DNA of 5,207 nucleotides from Acidimicrobiales bacterium (GCA_013003325.1 JABDJU010000029.1:1-5207); one strand, 5' to 3'. Counted from the stretch's first letter, positions 1-5,207 are shown. Notes: a model not told the origin generated them from the letters alone. Translations and numbers: made by a program.

Positions 1-134
1 GGATCAAATCCCCCCACGACGCTTCCGTGCTCCATCGGGCCGGTTACGACGCCGTGTTGGTCGGCGAGTCGCTGGTGACCAACCGCGACCGGGCCGGTGC
101 GGTGAGCGCCCTGATCGACGCCGCTCAGGGCTGA
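1..134 (+). CDS. trpC: Indole-3-glycerol-phosphate synthase, C-terminal fragment (partial at left edge)
   Basis: Only the last 43 codons and the TGA stop (132-134) are visible, read from base 3. The two preceding bases (GG) fit a Gly codon. The fragment starts IKSPHDASVLHRAGYD and continues into AVLVGESLVT. This matches the end of the TrpC (beta/alpha)8 barrel: a (S)G-I/V-x-x-P segment, then an A-G-Y/A-D-A-V-L-V-G-E-S-L-V strand whose VGES part belongs to the phosphate-binding end of the barrel. TrpC converts carboxyphenylamino-deoxyribulose phosphate to indole-3-glycerol phosphate in cytoplasmic tryptophan synthesis. The presence of trpE in the same window supports the call. The visible part is short, so another phosphate-binding TIM-barrel enzyme cannot be fully excluded. 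Its stop overlaps the tail of the opposing ygfZ gene by 10 bp. Confidence 0.83.
   Translation, partial: IKSPHDASVLHRAGYDAVLVGESLVTNRDRAGAVSALIDAAQG
125..134. other. 10-bp tail-to-tail overlap of trpC and ygfZ
   Basis: The rightward trpC stop (TGA, 132-134) and the leftward ygfZ stop (TGA, 125-127 on the minus strand) lie within the same ten bases, TCAGGGCTGA. The block has 4-bp inverted arms (TCAG/CTGA) around GG. There is no intergenic space and no hairpin followed by a T-run here, so an intrinsic terminator for either gene would have to sit inside the other coding region. Confidence 0.85.
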
Positions 135-955
135 ACCACCGCCACAGTTCCTCCGACATGAAATTCGGCGACCTCGAGCGCGGCCCGCTTCACCGACGCA
201 AGTGCCACCCACCCGTTGCTGATCGAGGCAACGCTGGTGAGTTCGGCCACCGGGTCGCCTCCGCCGTCGACAAACCCCTCCGCCCCGACCGCCGGTGCGG
301 CACCGACGGCGGACAGCACCCGCAGTTTCCGGGGGGCATTGTTCCCCCGACTGTCCATCCGGGCGACAAGCTCCTGGCCGGTGTAGCACCCTTTGGTGAA
401 GTCGACGGAGATATCGACAACACCGAGGCTGGCCGGCACCGTCCGGTCGTCGTAGTCGACTCCGAACACGGGCAGACCCGCCCCGATCCGCAGCGCCTCG
501 ATGAGGTCAGGATCCCCTTCTGGGGCGACCCGCTCAACGGCGGCCCCAAACACGTCGACCCCGGGCAGCTCGGGCCACAACAGCGGCACGTACGCCAGCT
601 CGCCATCGTGGGCTACCGGTCCAGCCGGAAGGTCGGTGGGCTCTGCGGATCGTACGGAGATCGCTTCGCAGGTCGATGACTCGATCTCGGCTTGGGTGCC
701 CAGCTTGAAACGCTCGAGCCGAGCGGCGATGCTCGACCCGGCCCCCGGATCGGCGATGAACGAGAACGCCTCGGGACCGGTGCGTACAACCCGGAACAGG
801 GCGACCATGTGTCCTTGGGGTTGAAGCAGCAATGACCACCGGCAGTCCCCGACGTCGAGTGTCTCTACGTTCTGCGACAACTGCCCCTCCAAGTACGACC
901 CCGCTTGAGGCCCGACGACCCGGACCACGTCGAACCTGGTGCGACGAGCTACCAA
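125..955 (-). CDS. ygfZ: YgfZ/GcvT-like folate-binding protein for Fe-S cluster maintenance
   Basis: From a TTG start this is a 276-residue cytoplasmic protein of the YgfZ (COG0354, GcvT-related) family. Family members bind tetrahydrofolate and help assemble or repair certain Fe-S enzymes. The diagnostic motif KGCYTGQE is present at residues 188-195, including its conserved Cys190. The N-terminal folate-binding region (VVRVVGPQAGSYLEGQLSQN, about residues 10-29) and the TVPASLG segment before the signature also fit. The frame stays open upstream to 1072, but that extension is Arg-rich, unlike the family, and runs into the divergent MBOAT gene. I chose TTG at 955 because GAGG (961-964 on the minus strand) lies 5 nt before it and the conserved domain begins about 10 residues later. 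GTG codons at 1000 and 928 are alternatives. The family call is firm and the start is not. It is probably monocistronic and transcribed from the shared divergent region. Confidence 0.9.
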   Translation of the reverse strand: MVARRTRFDVVRVVGPQAGSYLEGQLSQNVETLDVGDCRWSLLLQPQGHMVALFRVVRTGPEAFSFIADPGAGSSIAARLERFKLGTQAEIESSTCEAISVRSAEPTDLPAGPVAHDGELAYVPLLWPELPGVDVFGAAVERVAPEGDPDLIEALRIGAGLPVFGVDYDDRTVPASLGVVDISVDFTKGCYTGQELVARMDSRGNNAPRKLRVLSAVGAAPAVGAEGFVDGGGDPVAELTSVASISNGWVALASVKRAALEVAEFHVGGTVAVVQP

Positions 956-960
956 AAAGG

Positions 961-964
961 CCTC
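961..964 (-). promoter_or_regulatory. Candidate ribosome binding site deciding the ygfZ start
   Basis: On the minus strand GAGG is followed after 5 nt (CCTTT) by TTG at 955-953. The alternative in-frame GTG at 1000 has a GGAG 13 nt upstream, which is too far for efficient use. The GTG at 928 has only a weak AGG. This makes TTG the best-supported start, though not a certain one. Confidence 0.4.
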
Positions 965-996
965 AGGAATAGCGGGTTGGAGCGATCTCCATGCAG

Positions 997-1004
997 ACAC
1001 GTGT
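997..1004. promoter_or_regulatory. 8-bp perfect palindrome ACACGTGT, possible operator
   Basis: ACACGTGT is self-complementary and sits near the middle of the divergent intergenic region, where a regulator acting on both transcripts could bind. The symmetry does not extend beyond 8 bp, because the flanking bases on both sides mismatch, so chance is a real possibility. No regulator gene is visible in the window. Confidence 0.2.
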
Positions 1005-1052
1005 GCCAGTATGCTCCGGGCCGCCCGATTTCGTCGCCGGCTCTGCTTCACG

Positions 1053-2420
1053 ATGCTCTTCCCCACGTTCACATTCGGAGTCTTCTTCCTCTTCGTGGCG
1101 CTCGGTCATGCCGTTGTGCGACGGTCGATGGCGGTGTGGAAACCGTTCATGCTGGTGGCCTCATTCGTGTTTTACGGTTGGTTCGACTGGCGTCTGACGG
1201 CCCTGCTGGCCGGCTCGATCGTGTTCAACTGGGCGCTCGGAATCGCTATCGATGCCAATCCGAACCGACCTCGCGACGTCGTCGGGATCGGCGTGGGCGT
1301 GAACCTCGCCGTCCTGGCCTTTTTCAAGTACTTCCTATTCTTCACCGAATCGGTCACGTCGCTCGTCGGCACGCGAGGTCCGGCAATCGCCATCCTGCTT
1401 CCGATCGGGATCTCCTTCTTCACCTTCCAGGGCATCAGCTACCTCGTGGACATCCACCGCCAGAAGCTGCACCACCACAACCTGCTCGACGTAGCCCTGT
1501 ACATCTCCTTCTTCCCGCAGCTCGTGGCCGGACCGATCGTGCGGGCGACCGAGTTCCTGCCCCAGATCGAGCGGCGCTCCATTCGCTCCACGGTTGCATC
1601 CGGCGAGGCGGCATGGATGATCGGACAGGGCCTGTTCAAGAAGGTCGTGGTGGCCAACTATCTCGCCCAGTACGTGGTCGATCCCGTCTACGACGCTCCC
1701 AATCGAGCCAGCCAACTCGAACTGATCACAGCCTTCTACGCATACGCCATCCAGATCTATGCTGACTTCAGCGGCTACACCGACATCGCCATCGGTATCG
1801 CCCTTCTGCTCGGCTTCGACTTCCCCAAGAACTTCGACGCTCCGTACCGATCCCTGTCGATCACCGAGTTCTGGCGCCGCTGGCATATGACGCTGTCGCG
1901 CTGGCTTCGTGACTACCTCTACATCCCCCTCGGCGGCAACCGGGGCGGCAAGCTGCTCACGTACCGCAACCTGTTCCTAACGATGCTGCTGGGCGGGCTC
2001 TGGCACGGCGCTCAATGGAACTTCGTGGTCTGGGGAGCGATCCACGGCGGCTGGCTGATGCTCGAACGGCTGGTCGGCGGGTTCAAGTTCCATCCGGTTC
2101 TGCGATGGTTGACCACCTTCCACGTCGTCGGCGTGGCGTGGGTTCTGTTCCGCGCCCCCACATTCGAACATGCGGCCGATGTATTCCGGGGGCTCGTCAC
2201 CGCCGAAGGCGGATTCTCCGAGGTCAATTGGGTGGCGTGGGGCATGATCGTGGCGGCCCTGCTCGTTCAGATCGTGCCCCGCACCCAAGCTCGAACCCTG
2301 CTCGATCGCTTCGCCCGTTGGGATCCGCTCGTCCAGGCCACCGCTCTGGCGGGCTGGATCCTCCTCATCACCTCCCTCAGCCCGCCCGGCATTCAACCCT
2401 TCATCTACTTCCAGTTCTGA
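1053..2420 (+). CDS. MBOAT-family O-acyltransferase, AlgI/DltB-like
   Basis: A 455-residue multi-pass membrane protein of the MBOAT family, subgroup of alginate O-acetyltransferase AlgI. Such proteins take an acyl group, usually acetyl, from a cytoplasmic donor and pass it across the membrane toward an extracytoplasmic polymer. Hydrophobic segments suggest about ten membrane spans. The family core is intact: FPQLVAGPIVR at 154-164, YADFSGYTDIAIG at 236-248, TEFWRRWHMTLSRWLRDYLY at 271-290, IPLGGNR at 291-297 and LLGGLWHGAQWNFVVWG at 312-328. His318 in LWHG corresponds to the invariant catalytic histidine. The C-terminus PFIYFQF (449-455) is also typical of AlgI relatives. I start it at ATG 1053 because MLFPTFTF...FF matches the usual family N-terminus. 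The frame is open back to GTG 939, but that extension is basic and soluble-looking and overlaps ygfZ. No Shine-Dalgarno sequence precedes 1053. The stop overlaps the start of the SGNH gene. The acyl group and acceptor cannot be read from the sequence. Confidence 0.93.
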   Translation: MLFPTFTFGVFFLFVALGHAVVRRSMAVWKPFMLVASFVFYGWFDWRLTALLAGSIVFNWALGIAIDANPNRPRDVVGIGVGVNLAVLAFFKYFLFFTESVTSLVGTRGPAIAILLPIGISFFTFQGISYLVDIHRQKLHHHNLLDVALYISFFPQLVAGPIVRATEFLPQIERRSIRSTVASGEAAWMIGQGLFKKVVVANYLAQYVVDPVYDAPNRASQLELITAFYAYAIQIYADFSGYTDIAIGIALLLGFDFPKNFDAPYRSLSITEFWRRWHMTLSRWLRDYLYIPLGGNRGGKLLTYRNLFLTMLLGGLWHGAQWNFVVWGAIHGGWLMLERLVGGFKFHPVLRWLTTFHVVGVAWVLFRAPTFEHAADVFRGLVTAEGGFSEVNWVAWGMIVAALLVQIVPRTQARTLLDRFARWDPLVQATALAGWILLITSLSPPGIQPFIYFQF

Positions 2421-2422
2421 TG
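2418..2422 (+). promoter_or_regulatory. TGATG stop/start overlap coupling the MBOAT and SGNH genes
   Basis: The acyltransferase TGA (2418-2420) shares its last A with the ATG of the SGNH gene (2420-2422). The bases just upstream (CTTCATCTACTTCCAGTTC) are pyrimidine-rich and contain no purine-rich ribosome binding site. Translation of the second gene therefore probably depends on ribosomes finishing the first, which would tie the amounts of the two proteins together. Confidence 0.7.
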
Positions 2423-3628
2423 AAAACGCTGCTACGAGAACCCAAACACGGCTCCGAGCCGCCGACGGCGAGGCGGGCCGCGCCAGATCCACAAACATCC
2501 ACCTACCGTTTCGACGCCTTTCGTACCTTCCTCGGCACCACGTTCTTCCTCGTGCTGACCACCTTCTTGACCTCGGCCAACCTGGTCGGTATCGCTGAGC
2601 GGATGGAGTTCGGACCCGAGCGAGACCGCTGGCTGAACGCCGCGCTGGTGATCGACGAAGCGAGCCACACGCTGTATCTCGACCGTCCCGGCGACTGGTT
2701 GCGAGCAGTCGTCGACTACGACAACGACGTCGACGTCCCCGACGACAACGTGATTTTGGGCGACCTCGCTCTTACCGAAATCGTGGCCGTCCCCGCCCCC
2801 GATCCGGTGTCCGATGAAGGGTCGGCCGCCATTGCCGAGCACGATGGCGACCGAACCGATCTCCCCTCGGCCGAGCCCGAATCTGACCCTGTGCCTGATC
2901 TTGAAGCCGAACCTGAAGCTGAGCCTGAGCCTGAGATCCCGGTGCTGCGAGACGTCTCGGAGGAGGATCCGCTCCGGATCTGGCTGGGGGGCGACAGCCT
3001 GGGACAATTCATGGCAGCCCACATCGCCTATCGGATCGCCCCTCCCGACCGCACCGCCATCGACATCGACTACCGGATCTCGACCGGCCTCGCTCGGCCC
3101 GACTACTTCGACTGGCCAGCCCACATGTCGACGGTGATCTCCGACCAGGAACCACCCGAGGCGATTGTCTACATGGTCGGCGGCAACGACGACCAGGCGA
3201 TGCGGCTGCAATCTACCCGACTCGAGGTTGCGACCCCGGAGTGGCTCGAGGAGTATCGCCGGCGGGTCGGCGTGATGATGGACGTGACGGCCTATGCGGA
3301 CACCCGACTGATCTGGGTGCTGCTGCCACCAATGGCCGAAGAACGACGGGAGAACATCTCGAACCAGATCAACGAGATCATCACGAGCCAGGCGTCGCAG
3401 CGTTCGTGGGTGAGTGCGATAGACCTCGACGACCTGTTCGTGAACGACCAGGGTGCGTACGACCAGTTCGTCGACGACCCCCAAGGAGAGCAGCAGCTTG
3501 CCCGCCAGGCCGACGGCGTACACATCACAGAGGCCGGCAGCCGCTGGGTCGCCGATCGGCTCTGGGATGAGATTGTGAACCTGTGGCCGAGCGTTTCAGA
3601 CGATCCGGGACTCTCGCTCAACGAGTAG
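2420..3628 (+). CDS. Membrane-anchored SGNH/GDSL-fold protein (DUF459-like), probable partner of the MBOAT acyltransferase
   Basis: A 402-residue protein. Residues 1-35 are a basic cytoplasmic tail; about 36-57 form one hydrophobic segment, likely an uncleaved signal anchor; 58-125 are a folded-looking region; about 126-176 are an acidic Glu/Pro/Ala linker; and about 184-390 are an SGNH domain placed outside the membrane. The SGNH blocks are all present: GDSL (191-194, nucleophile Ser193), STGLARPDYFDWP (221-233, block II Gly223), GGND (254-257, Asn256) and DGVH (365-368, Asp365/His368). The STGLARPDYFDWP stretch is what points to DUF459. Known SGNH partners of MBOAT proteins (AlgX/AlgJ- or PatB-like) transfer acetyl to, or remove it from, polysaccharides, so I infer an envelope-polymer O-acyl transferase or esterase. 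The in-frame ATG at 2420 is preferred although the frame stays open back to 2015 inside the MBOAT gene. The stop (TAG 3626-3628) lies 3 bp from the end of trpE. Confidence 0.88.
   Translation: MKTLLREPKHGSEPPTARRAAPDPQTSTYRFDAFRTFLGTTFFLVLTTFLTSANLVGIAERMEFGPERDRWLNAALVIDEASHTLYLDRPGDWLRAVVDYDNDVDVPDDNVILGDLALTEIVAVPAPDPVSDEGSAAIAEHDGDRTDLPSAEPESDPVPDLEAEPEAEPEPEIPVLRDVSEEDPLRIWLGGDSLGQFMAAHIAYRIAPPDRTAIDIDYRISTGLARPDYFDWPAHMSTVISDQEPPEAIVYMVGGNDDQAMRLQSTRLEVATPEWLEEYRRRVGVMMDVTAYADTRLIWVLLPPMAEERRENISNQINEIITSQASQRSWVSAIDLDDLFVNDQGAYDQFVDDPQGEQQLARQADGVHITEAGSRWVADRLWDEIVNLWPSVSDDPGLSLNE
2870..2935 (+). repeat. Low-complexity Glu/Pro/Ala-coding stretch in the SGNH gene
   Basis: These codons encode residues 151-172, a stalk of alternating Glu, Pro, Ala and Asp between the membrane-proximal part and the SGNH domain. 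The 3' end is a run of near-identical hexamers (CCTGAA, GCTGAG, CCTGAG, CCTGAG at 2912-2935). Five consecutive prolines use CCT, and CTT, GAT and GCT also appear, unlike the G/C-ending codons of the surrounding gene. Such hexamer repeats can expand or shrink in frame, so linker length may vary among strains. Confidence 0.75.
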
Positions 3629-3635
3629 CCGCTAC
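3625..3635. other. Palindromic junction carrying both convergent stop codons
   Basis: GTAGC (3625-3629) and GCTAC (3631-3635) are perfect inverted arms around one C. The rightward SGNH stop (TAG 3626-3628) lies in one arm and the leftward trpE stop (TAG on the minus strand, 3632-3634) in the other, with 3 bp between the coding regions. A second tiny inverted pair, CTCG/CGAG (3613-3616 and 3622-3625), lies just to the left. Neither is followed by a T-run, and the stems are too short for a standard intrinsic terminator. Confidence 0.5.
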
Positions 3636-5146
3636 CCGAGTCGCGCCGCTCGCATCTGATTGGCAGCGGCGACCGAGGACAACAGCGCCCTGGCCTTGTT
3701 CTGACATTCCAGGTCTTCGAGTTCGGGGTCGCTGTCGGCCACAACGCCGGCACCGGCCTGAACCGACGCCGTGCCACCGGAACACACCATGGTCCGGATT
3801 GTGATGGCCGTGTCGAACGTGCCGTTGAAACCGAAGTAACCGACCACGCCCGAGTACGGCCCTCGCCGACACGGTTCGAGTTCGTCGATGATCTCCATCG
3901 CACGCACCTTGGGCGCCCCGGACACCGTTCCAGCCGGCATCGTGGCCCGCAGAACGTCTACCACTGAGGCGTCCGGTCGCAGATCGCCTTCAACCTGGCT
4001 GGTGAGGTGCATCACGTGGCTGTACTTCTCCAGCGTCATCATCTCGGTGACTTCCAGCGACCCGAACTCGACCACCCGTCCCAGATCGTTGCGGGCGAGA
4101 TCGACCAACATGACATGCTCGGCCAATTCCTTGGGGTCTTCGGAGAGCTCGGCGGCCAGTCGTCGGTCGTGAGCGTCGTCTCGCCCTCGAAAACGGGTTC
4201 CGGCGATCGGTCGGGATACGACCCGGTTGTTCTGCACCTGCACCAACGGCTCGGGCGAGCAGCCAACCAGGCTCAGGTTGGGATGACGCAGCAGATACAT
4301 GTACGGACTGGGATTCACTTGCCGGAGCACGCGATACACGTCGGTATCGTCGGCCTCGAGTGGAAAATCGAACCGTTGGGACAGCACCACCTGGAAGATG
4401 TCTCCGGCAACGATGTACTCCTTGGCGGCGCGAACCGCCGCTTGATAGAGGCCCGAGCCCATCGACGAACTCACCGCCGGCAGGGGCTGATCGCCCAGGA
4501 GCTGCAGCATCGGTTCGGCCACCGGACGGGCACCGTCCTGTGCCAGTGTGTGCAGGCGGCGGAGGGCGTCGTCGTAGGCGGCGTCGATCTGGTCGTCGGT
4601 CGGATCGCTCGGAAGGATGGCGACCGACGCCAGCAACACCCGCTGCCGCCAGTGGTCGTAGGCGGCGATGTCGCCGACTACATCGATCATGGCGTCGGGG
4701 AATCCCCGGTCGTCGGTGGGAGGGTCGGGAAGCCGCTCAACCTCCCGGACCACGTCGTAGCCGAAGAATCCAACAAGGCCGGCACCCAACGGCGGGTCAT
4801 CAGGATTAGCCGGCGATGTGAGGGTCGAGACCAAGTGATCGACGGCGGCGAGGATCCCCTGATCGGTCGGCAGGTCGGGCACGGGCAGCGATCCCTGCAC
4901 TTCCACATCAAGACCGTGGGCCACGAGCGTGGCCAGAGGGCGTCGCCCCACGAACGAATACCGGCTCCAGCGCTCGCCATGCTCGGCGGACTCGAGCAAG
5001 AACCCAGGTTCATCGCCCACGCAACGGAGGAAACCGCTGATCGGAGTGGCCATGTCGGCCAGCAGCTCGGCCCGCACCGGGATAGCCCGATGTTCACCGG
5101 CCAATCGGGTGAACTCGGACCGGTCGAGGTCGACGATCAGACTCAT
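3632..5146 (-). CDS. trpE: Anthranilate synthase component I
   Basis: A 504-residue cytoplasmic enzyme that, with a glutamine amidotransferase subunit (TrpG, not in this window), converts chorismate to anthranilate, the first committed step of tryptophan synthesis. The N-terminal domain carries LLES (50-53), the conserved element of the tryptophan feedback site, and FFGYD (127-131). The chorismate-binding domain shows AGDIFQVVLSQRF (247-259), NPSPYMY (278-284), PIAGTRFRG (313-321), EHVMLVDLARNDLGRV (343-358), KYSHVMHLTSQVEG (374-387, with the conserved His380), PAGTVSGAPKVRAMEII (404-420) and QAGAGVVADSDPE (463-475). Length and motifs fit stand-alone TrpE better than PabB. ATG 5146 is chosen because SEFTRLAGEHRAIPV at the N-terminus is the usual opening of actinobacterial TrpE and because of the ATGA junction with hisI; the frame is open upstream to the window edge. 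No trp leader peptide or attenuator lies directly before trpE, so control must act through the hisI-containing transcript, by feedback, or from further upstream. Confidence 0.96.
   Translation of the reverse strand: MSLIVDLDRSEFTRLAGEHRAIPVRAELLADMATPISGFLRCVGDEPGFLLESAEHGERWSRYSFVGRRPLATLVAHGLDVEVQGSLPVPDLPTDQGILAAVDHLVSTLTSPANPDDPPLGAGLVGFFGYDVVREVERLPDPPTDDRGFPDAMIDVVGDIAAYDHWRQRVLLASVAILPSDPTDDQIDAAYDDALRRLHTLAQDGARPVAEPMLQLLGDQPLPAVSSSMGSGLYQAAVRAAKEYIVAGDIFQVVLSQRFDFPLEADDTDVYRVLRQVNPSPYMYLLRHPNLSLVGCSPEPLVQVQNNRVVSRPIAGTRFRGRDDAHDRRLAAELSEDPKELAEHVMLVDLARNDLGRVVEFGSLEVTEMMTLEKYSHVMHLTSQVEGDLRPDASVVDVLRATMPAGTVSGAPKVRAMEIIDELEPCRRGPYSGVVGYFGFNGTFDTAITIRTMVCSGGTASVQAGAGVVADSDPELEDLECQNKARALLSSVAAANQMRAARLG
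5143..5146 (-). promoter_or_regulatory. ATGA overlap coupling hisI and trpE
   Basis: Read on the minus strand, the trpE ATG (5146-5144) overlaps the hisI TGA (5145-5143) in the classic ATGA arrangement. A weak purine run, GAAGAG (5160-5155), sits 8 nt upstream of the ATG inside hisI and may serve as the trpE ribosome binding site. Together these indicate termination-reinitiation or tightly linked translation on one transcript. Confidence 0.75.
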
Positions 5147-5207
5147 GTGGGGTTCTCTTCGATCATCACTTCTCTGAAGAAGCAGCTTCGTTCGCCGGTA
5201 TGGCAGG
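5143..5207 (-). CDS. hisI: Phosphoribosyl-AMP cyclohydrolase, C-terminal fragment (partial at right edge)
   Basis: Only 20 codons and the TGA stop are visible, with translation CHTGERSCFFREVMIEENPT. The CHTGxxSCF(F/Y)R motif is the hallmark of the HisI (PRA-CH) C-terminus, and its two cysteines, seven residues apart, are zinc ligands in characterised members. HisI opens the adenine ring of phosphoribosyl-AMP, an early step of histidine synthesis. hisI upstream of trpE is a known actinobacterial neighbourhood, which supports both calls. The gene continues beyond 5207, so length, start and any fusion (for example to HisE) cannot be judged. It shares 4 bp with trpE. Confidence 0.85.
   Translation of the reverse strand, partial: CHTGERSCFFREVMIEENPT

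Larger units (their letters stand above)
956..1052. promoter_or_regulatory. Divergent intergenic region between ygfZ and the MBOAT gene
   Basis: This 97-bp gap is the only sizeable non-coding stretch in the window and must hold the promoters for ygfZ (leftward) and the acyltransferase pair (rightward), unless longer start choices are used. I found no convincing -35/-10 pair. The element TATGCT (1010-1015) resembles a rightward -10 box, and its neighbourhood reads CATACT on the minus strand, but neither has a well-spaced TTGACA-like partner. An ACACGTGT palindrome at 997-1004 sits mid-gap. GGAG (979-982) with CTCC (987-990) forms a short inverted repeat. The assignment rests on position more than on motifs. 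Confidence 0.45.

Noticed and set aside
158..679. A 173-codon plus-strand frame inside ygfZ
   Set aside because: It is antisense to the well-supported ygfZ frame containing KGCYTGQE, and its product is Arg/Pro/Gly-rich without domains.
905..1765. A 286-codon plus-strand frame overlapping the MBOAT start
   Set aside because: The predicted protein is Arg/Pro/His-rich and matches no family. It overlaps the MBOAT gene out of phase, and the MBOAT frame carries all the conserved motifs.
1172..1886. Minus-strand frames opposite the MBOAT gene (1172-1435, 1335-1886, 1439-1657)
   Set aside because: All lie antisense to the conserved membrane acyltransferase, lack domains and have no plausible start signals.
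2015..2419. N-terminal extension of the SGNH gene back into the MBOAT gene
   Set aside because: The frame is open, but the added 135 residues are Arg/Pro-rich shadow sequence of the MBOAT gene. ATG 2420 gives a normal basic tail plus membrane anchor and a TGATG coupling site.
2432..3523. A 363-codon open frame on the minus strand opposite the SGNH gene
   Set aside because: Its translation is low-complexity (Val/Asp/Gly/Arg-rich) with no recognisable motif, and it is exactly antisense to a gene with complete SGNH blocks. Long antisense frames are expected at this GC content.
3600..3640. Intrinsic terminator between the SGNH gene and trpE
   Set aside because: The inverted arms are only 4-5 bp long and no T-run follows on either strand, so a terminator call is not supported.
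4360..4809. A 149-codon plus-strand frame inside trpE
   Set aside because: Extremely Arg/Pro/Gly-rich translation, antisense to the firmly identified trpE; typical GC-driven shadow.
5166..5207. Alternative minus-strand frame ending in TGA at 5166 as the tail of the upstream gene
   Set aside because: It reads PAIPANEAASSEK with no family resemblance, whereas the neighbouring frame gives the exact HisI motif CHTGERSCFFR and an ATGA junction with trpE.

Overview
The window is a gene-dense, high-GC bacterial chromosome segment with strongly G/C-ending codons. Its gene families and housekeeping neighbourhood (tryptophan and histidine biosynthesis, an actinobacterial-style YgfZ, and an AlgI-like acyltransferase paired with a DUF459-like SGNH protein) suggest an actinobacterium. 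An Acidimicrobiia/Ilumatobacter-like lineage is my best guess, but this is judged from sequence style only.

Layout from left to right. (1) The last 43 codons of a rightward indole-3-glycerol-phosphate synthase gene (trpC) end at 134. (2) A leftward ygfZ gene (125-955) encodes a folate-binding Fe-S cluster maintenance protein and overlaps the trpC tail by 10 bp. (3) A 97-bp divergent intergenic region (956-1052) must drive ygfZ leftward and the next two genes rightward. (4) A rightward two-gene unit holds an AlgI/DltB-type MBOAT acyltransferase (1053-2420) and, joined by a TGATG stop/start overlap, a membrane-anchored extracytoplasmic SGNH/GDSL protein with an acidic Glu/Pro stalk (2420-3628). 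(5) Only 3 bp further on, the leftward trpE gene (3632-5146) ends tail to tail with the SGNH gene. (6) trpE is joined by an ATGA overlap to the last 20 codons of hisI, which enters from the right edge.

How the genes relate. hisI-trpE is a translationally coupled amino-acid biosynthesis unit, and trpC belongs to the same tryptophan pathway but points the opposite way, so the two trp blocks face each other across a 3.5-kb segment. The MBOAT/SGNH pair is the most interesting content. It has the architecture of known O-acylation systems, in which a membrane protein exports an acyl group and an SGNH partner places it on, or removes it from, a polymer outside the membrane. Here it stands alone, with no visible glycan-synthesis genes, so its substrate is unknown. 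Both convergent gene ends lack room for ordinary terminators. No RNA genes, mobile elements, CRISPR arrays or attachment sites were seen, and no gene-free stretch exceeds about 100 bp.
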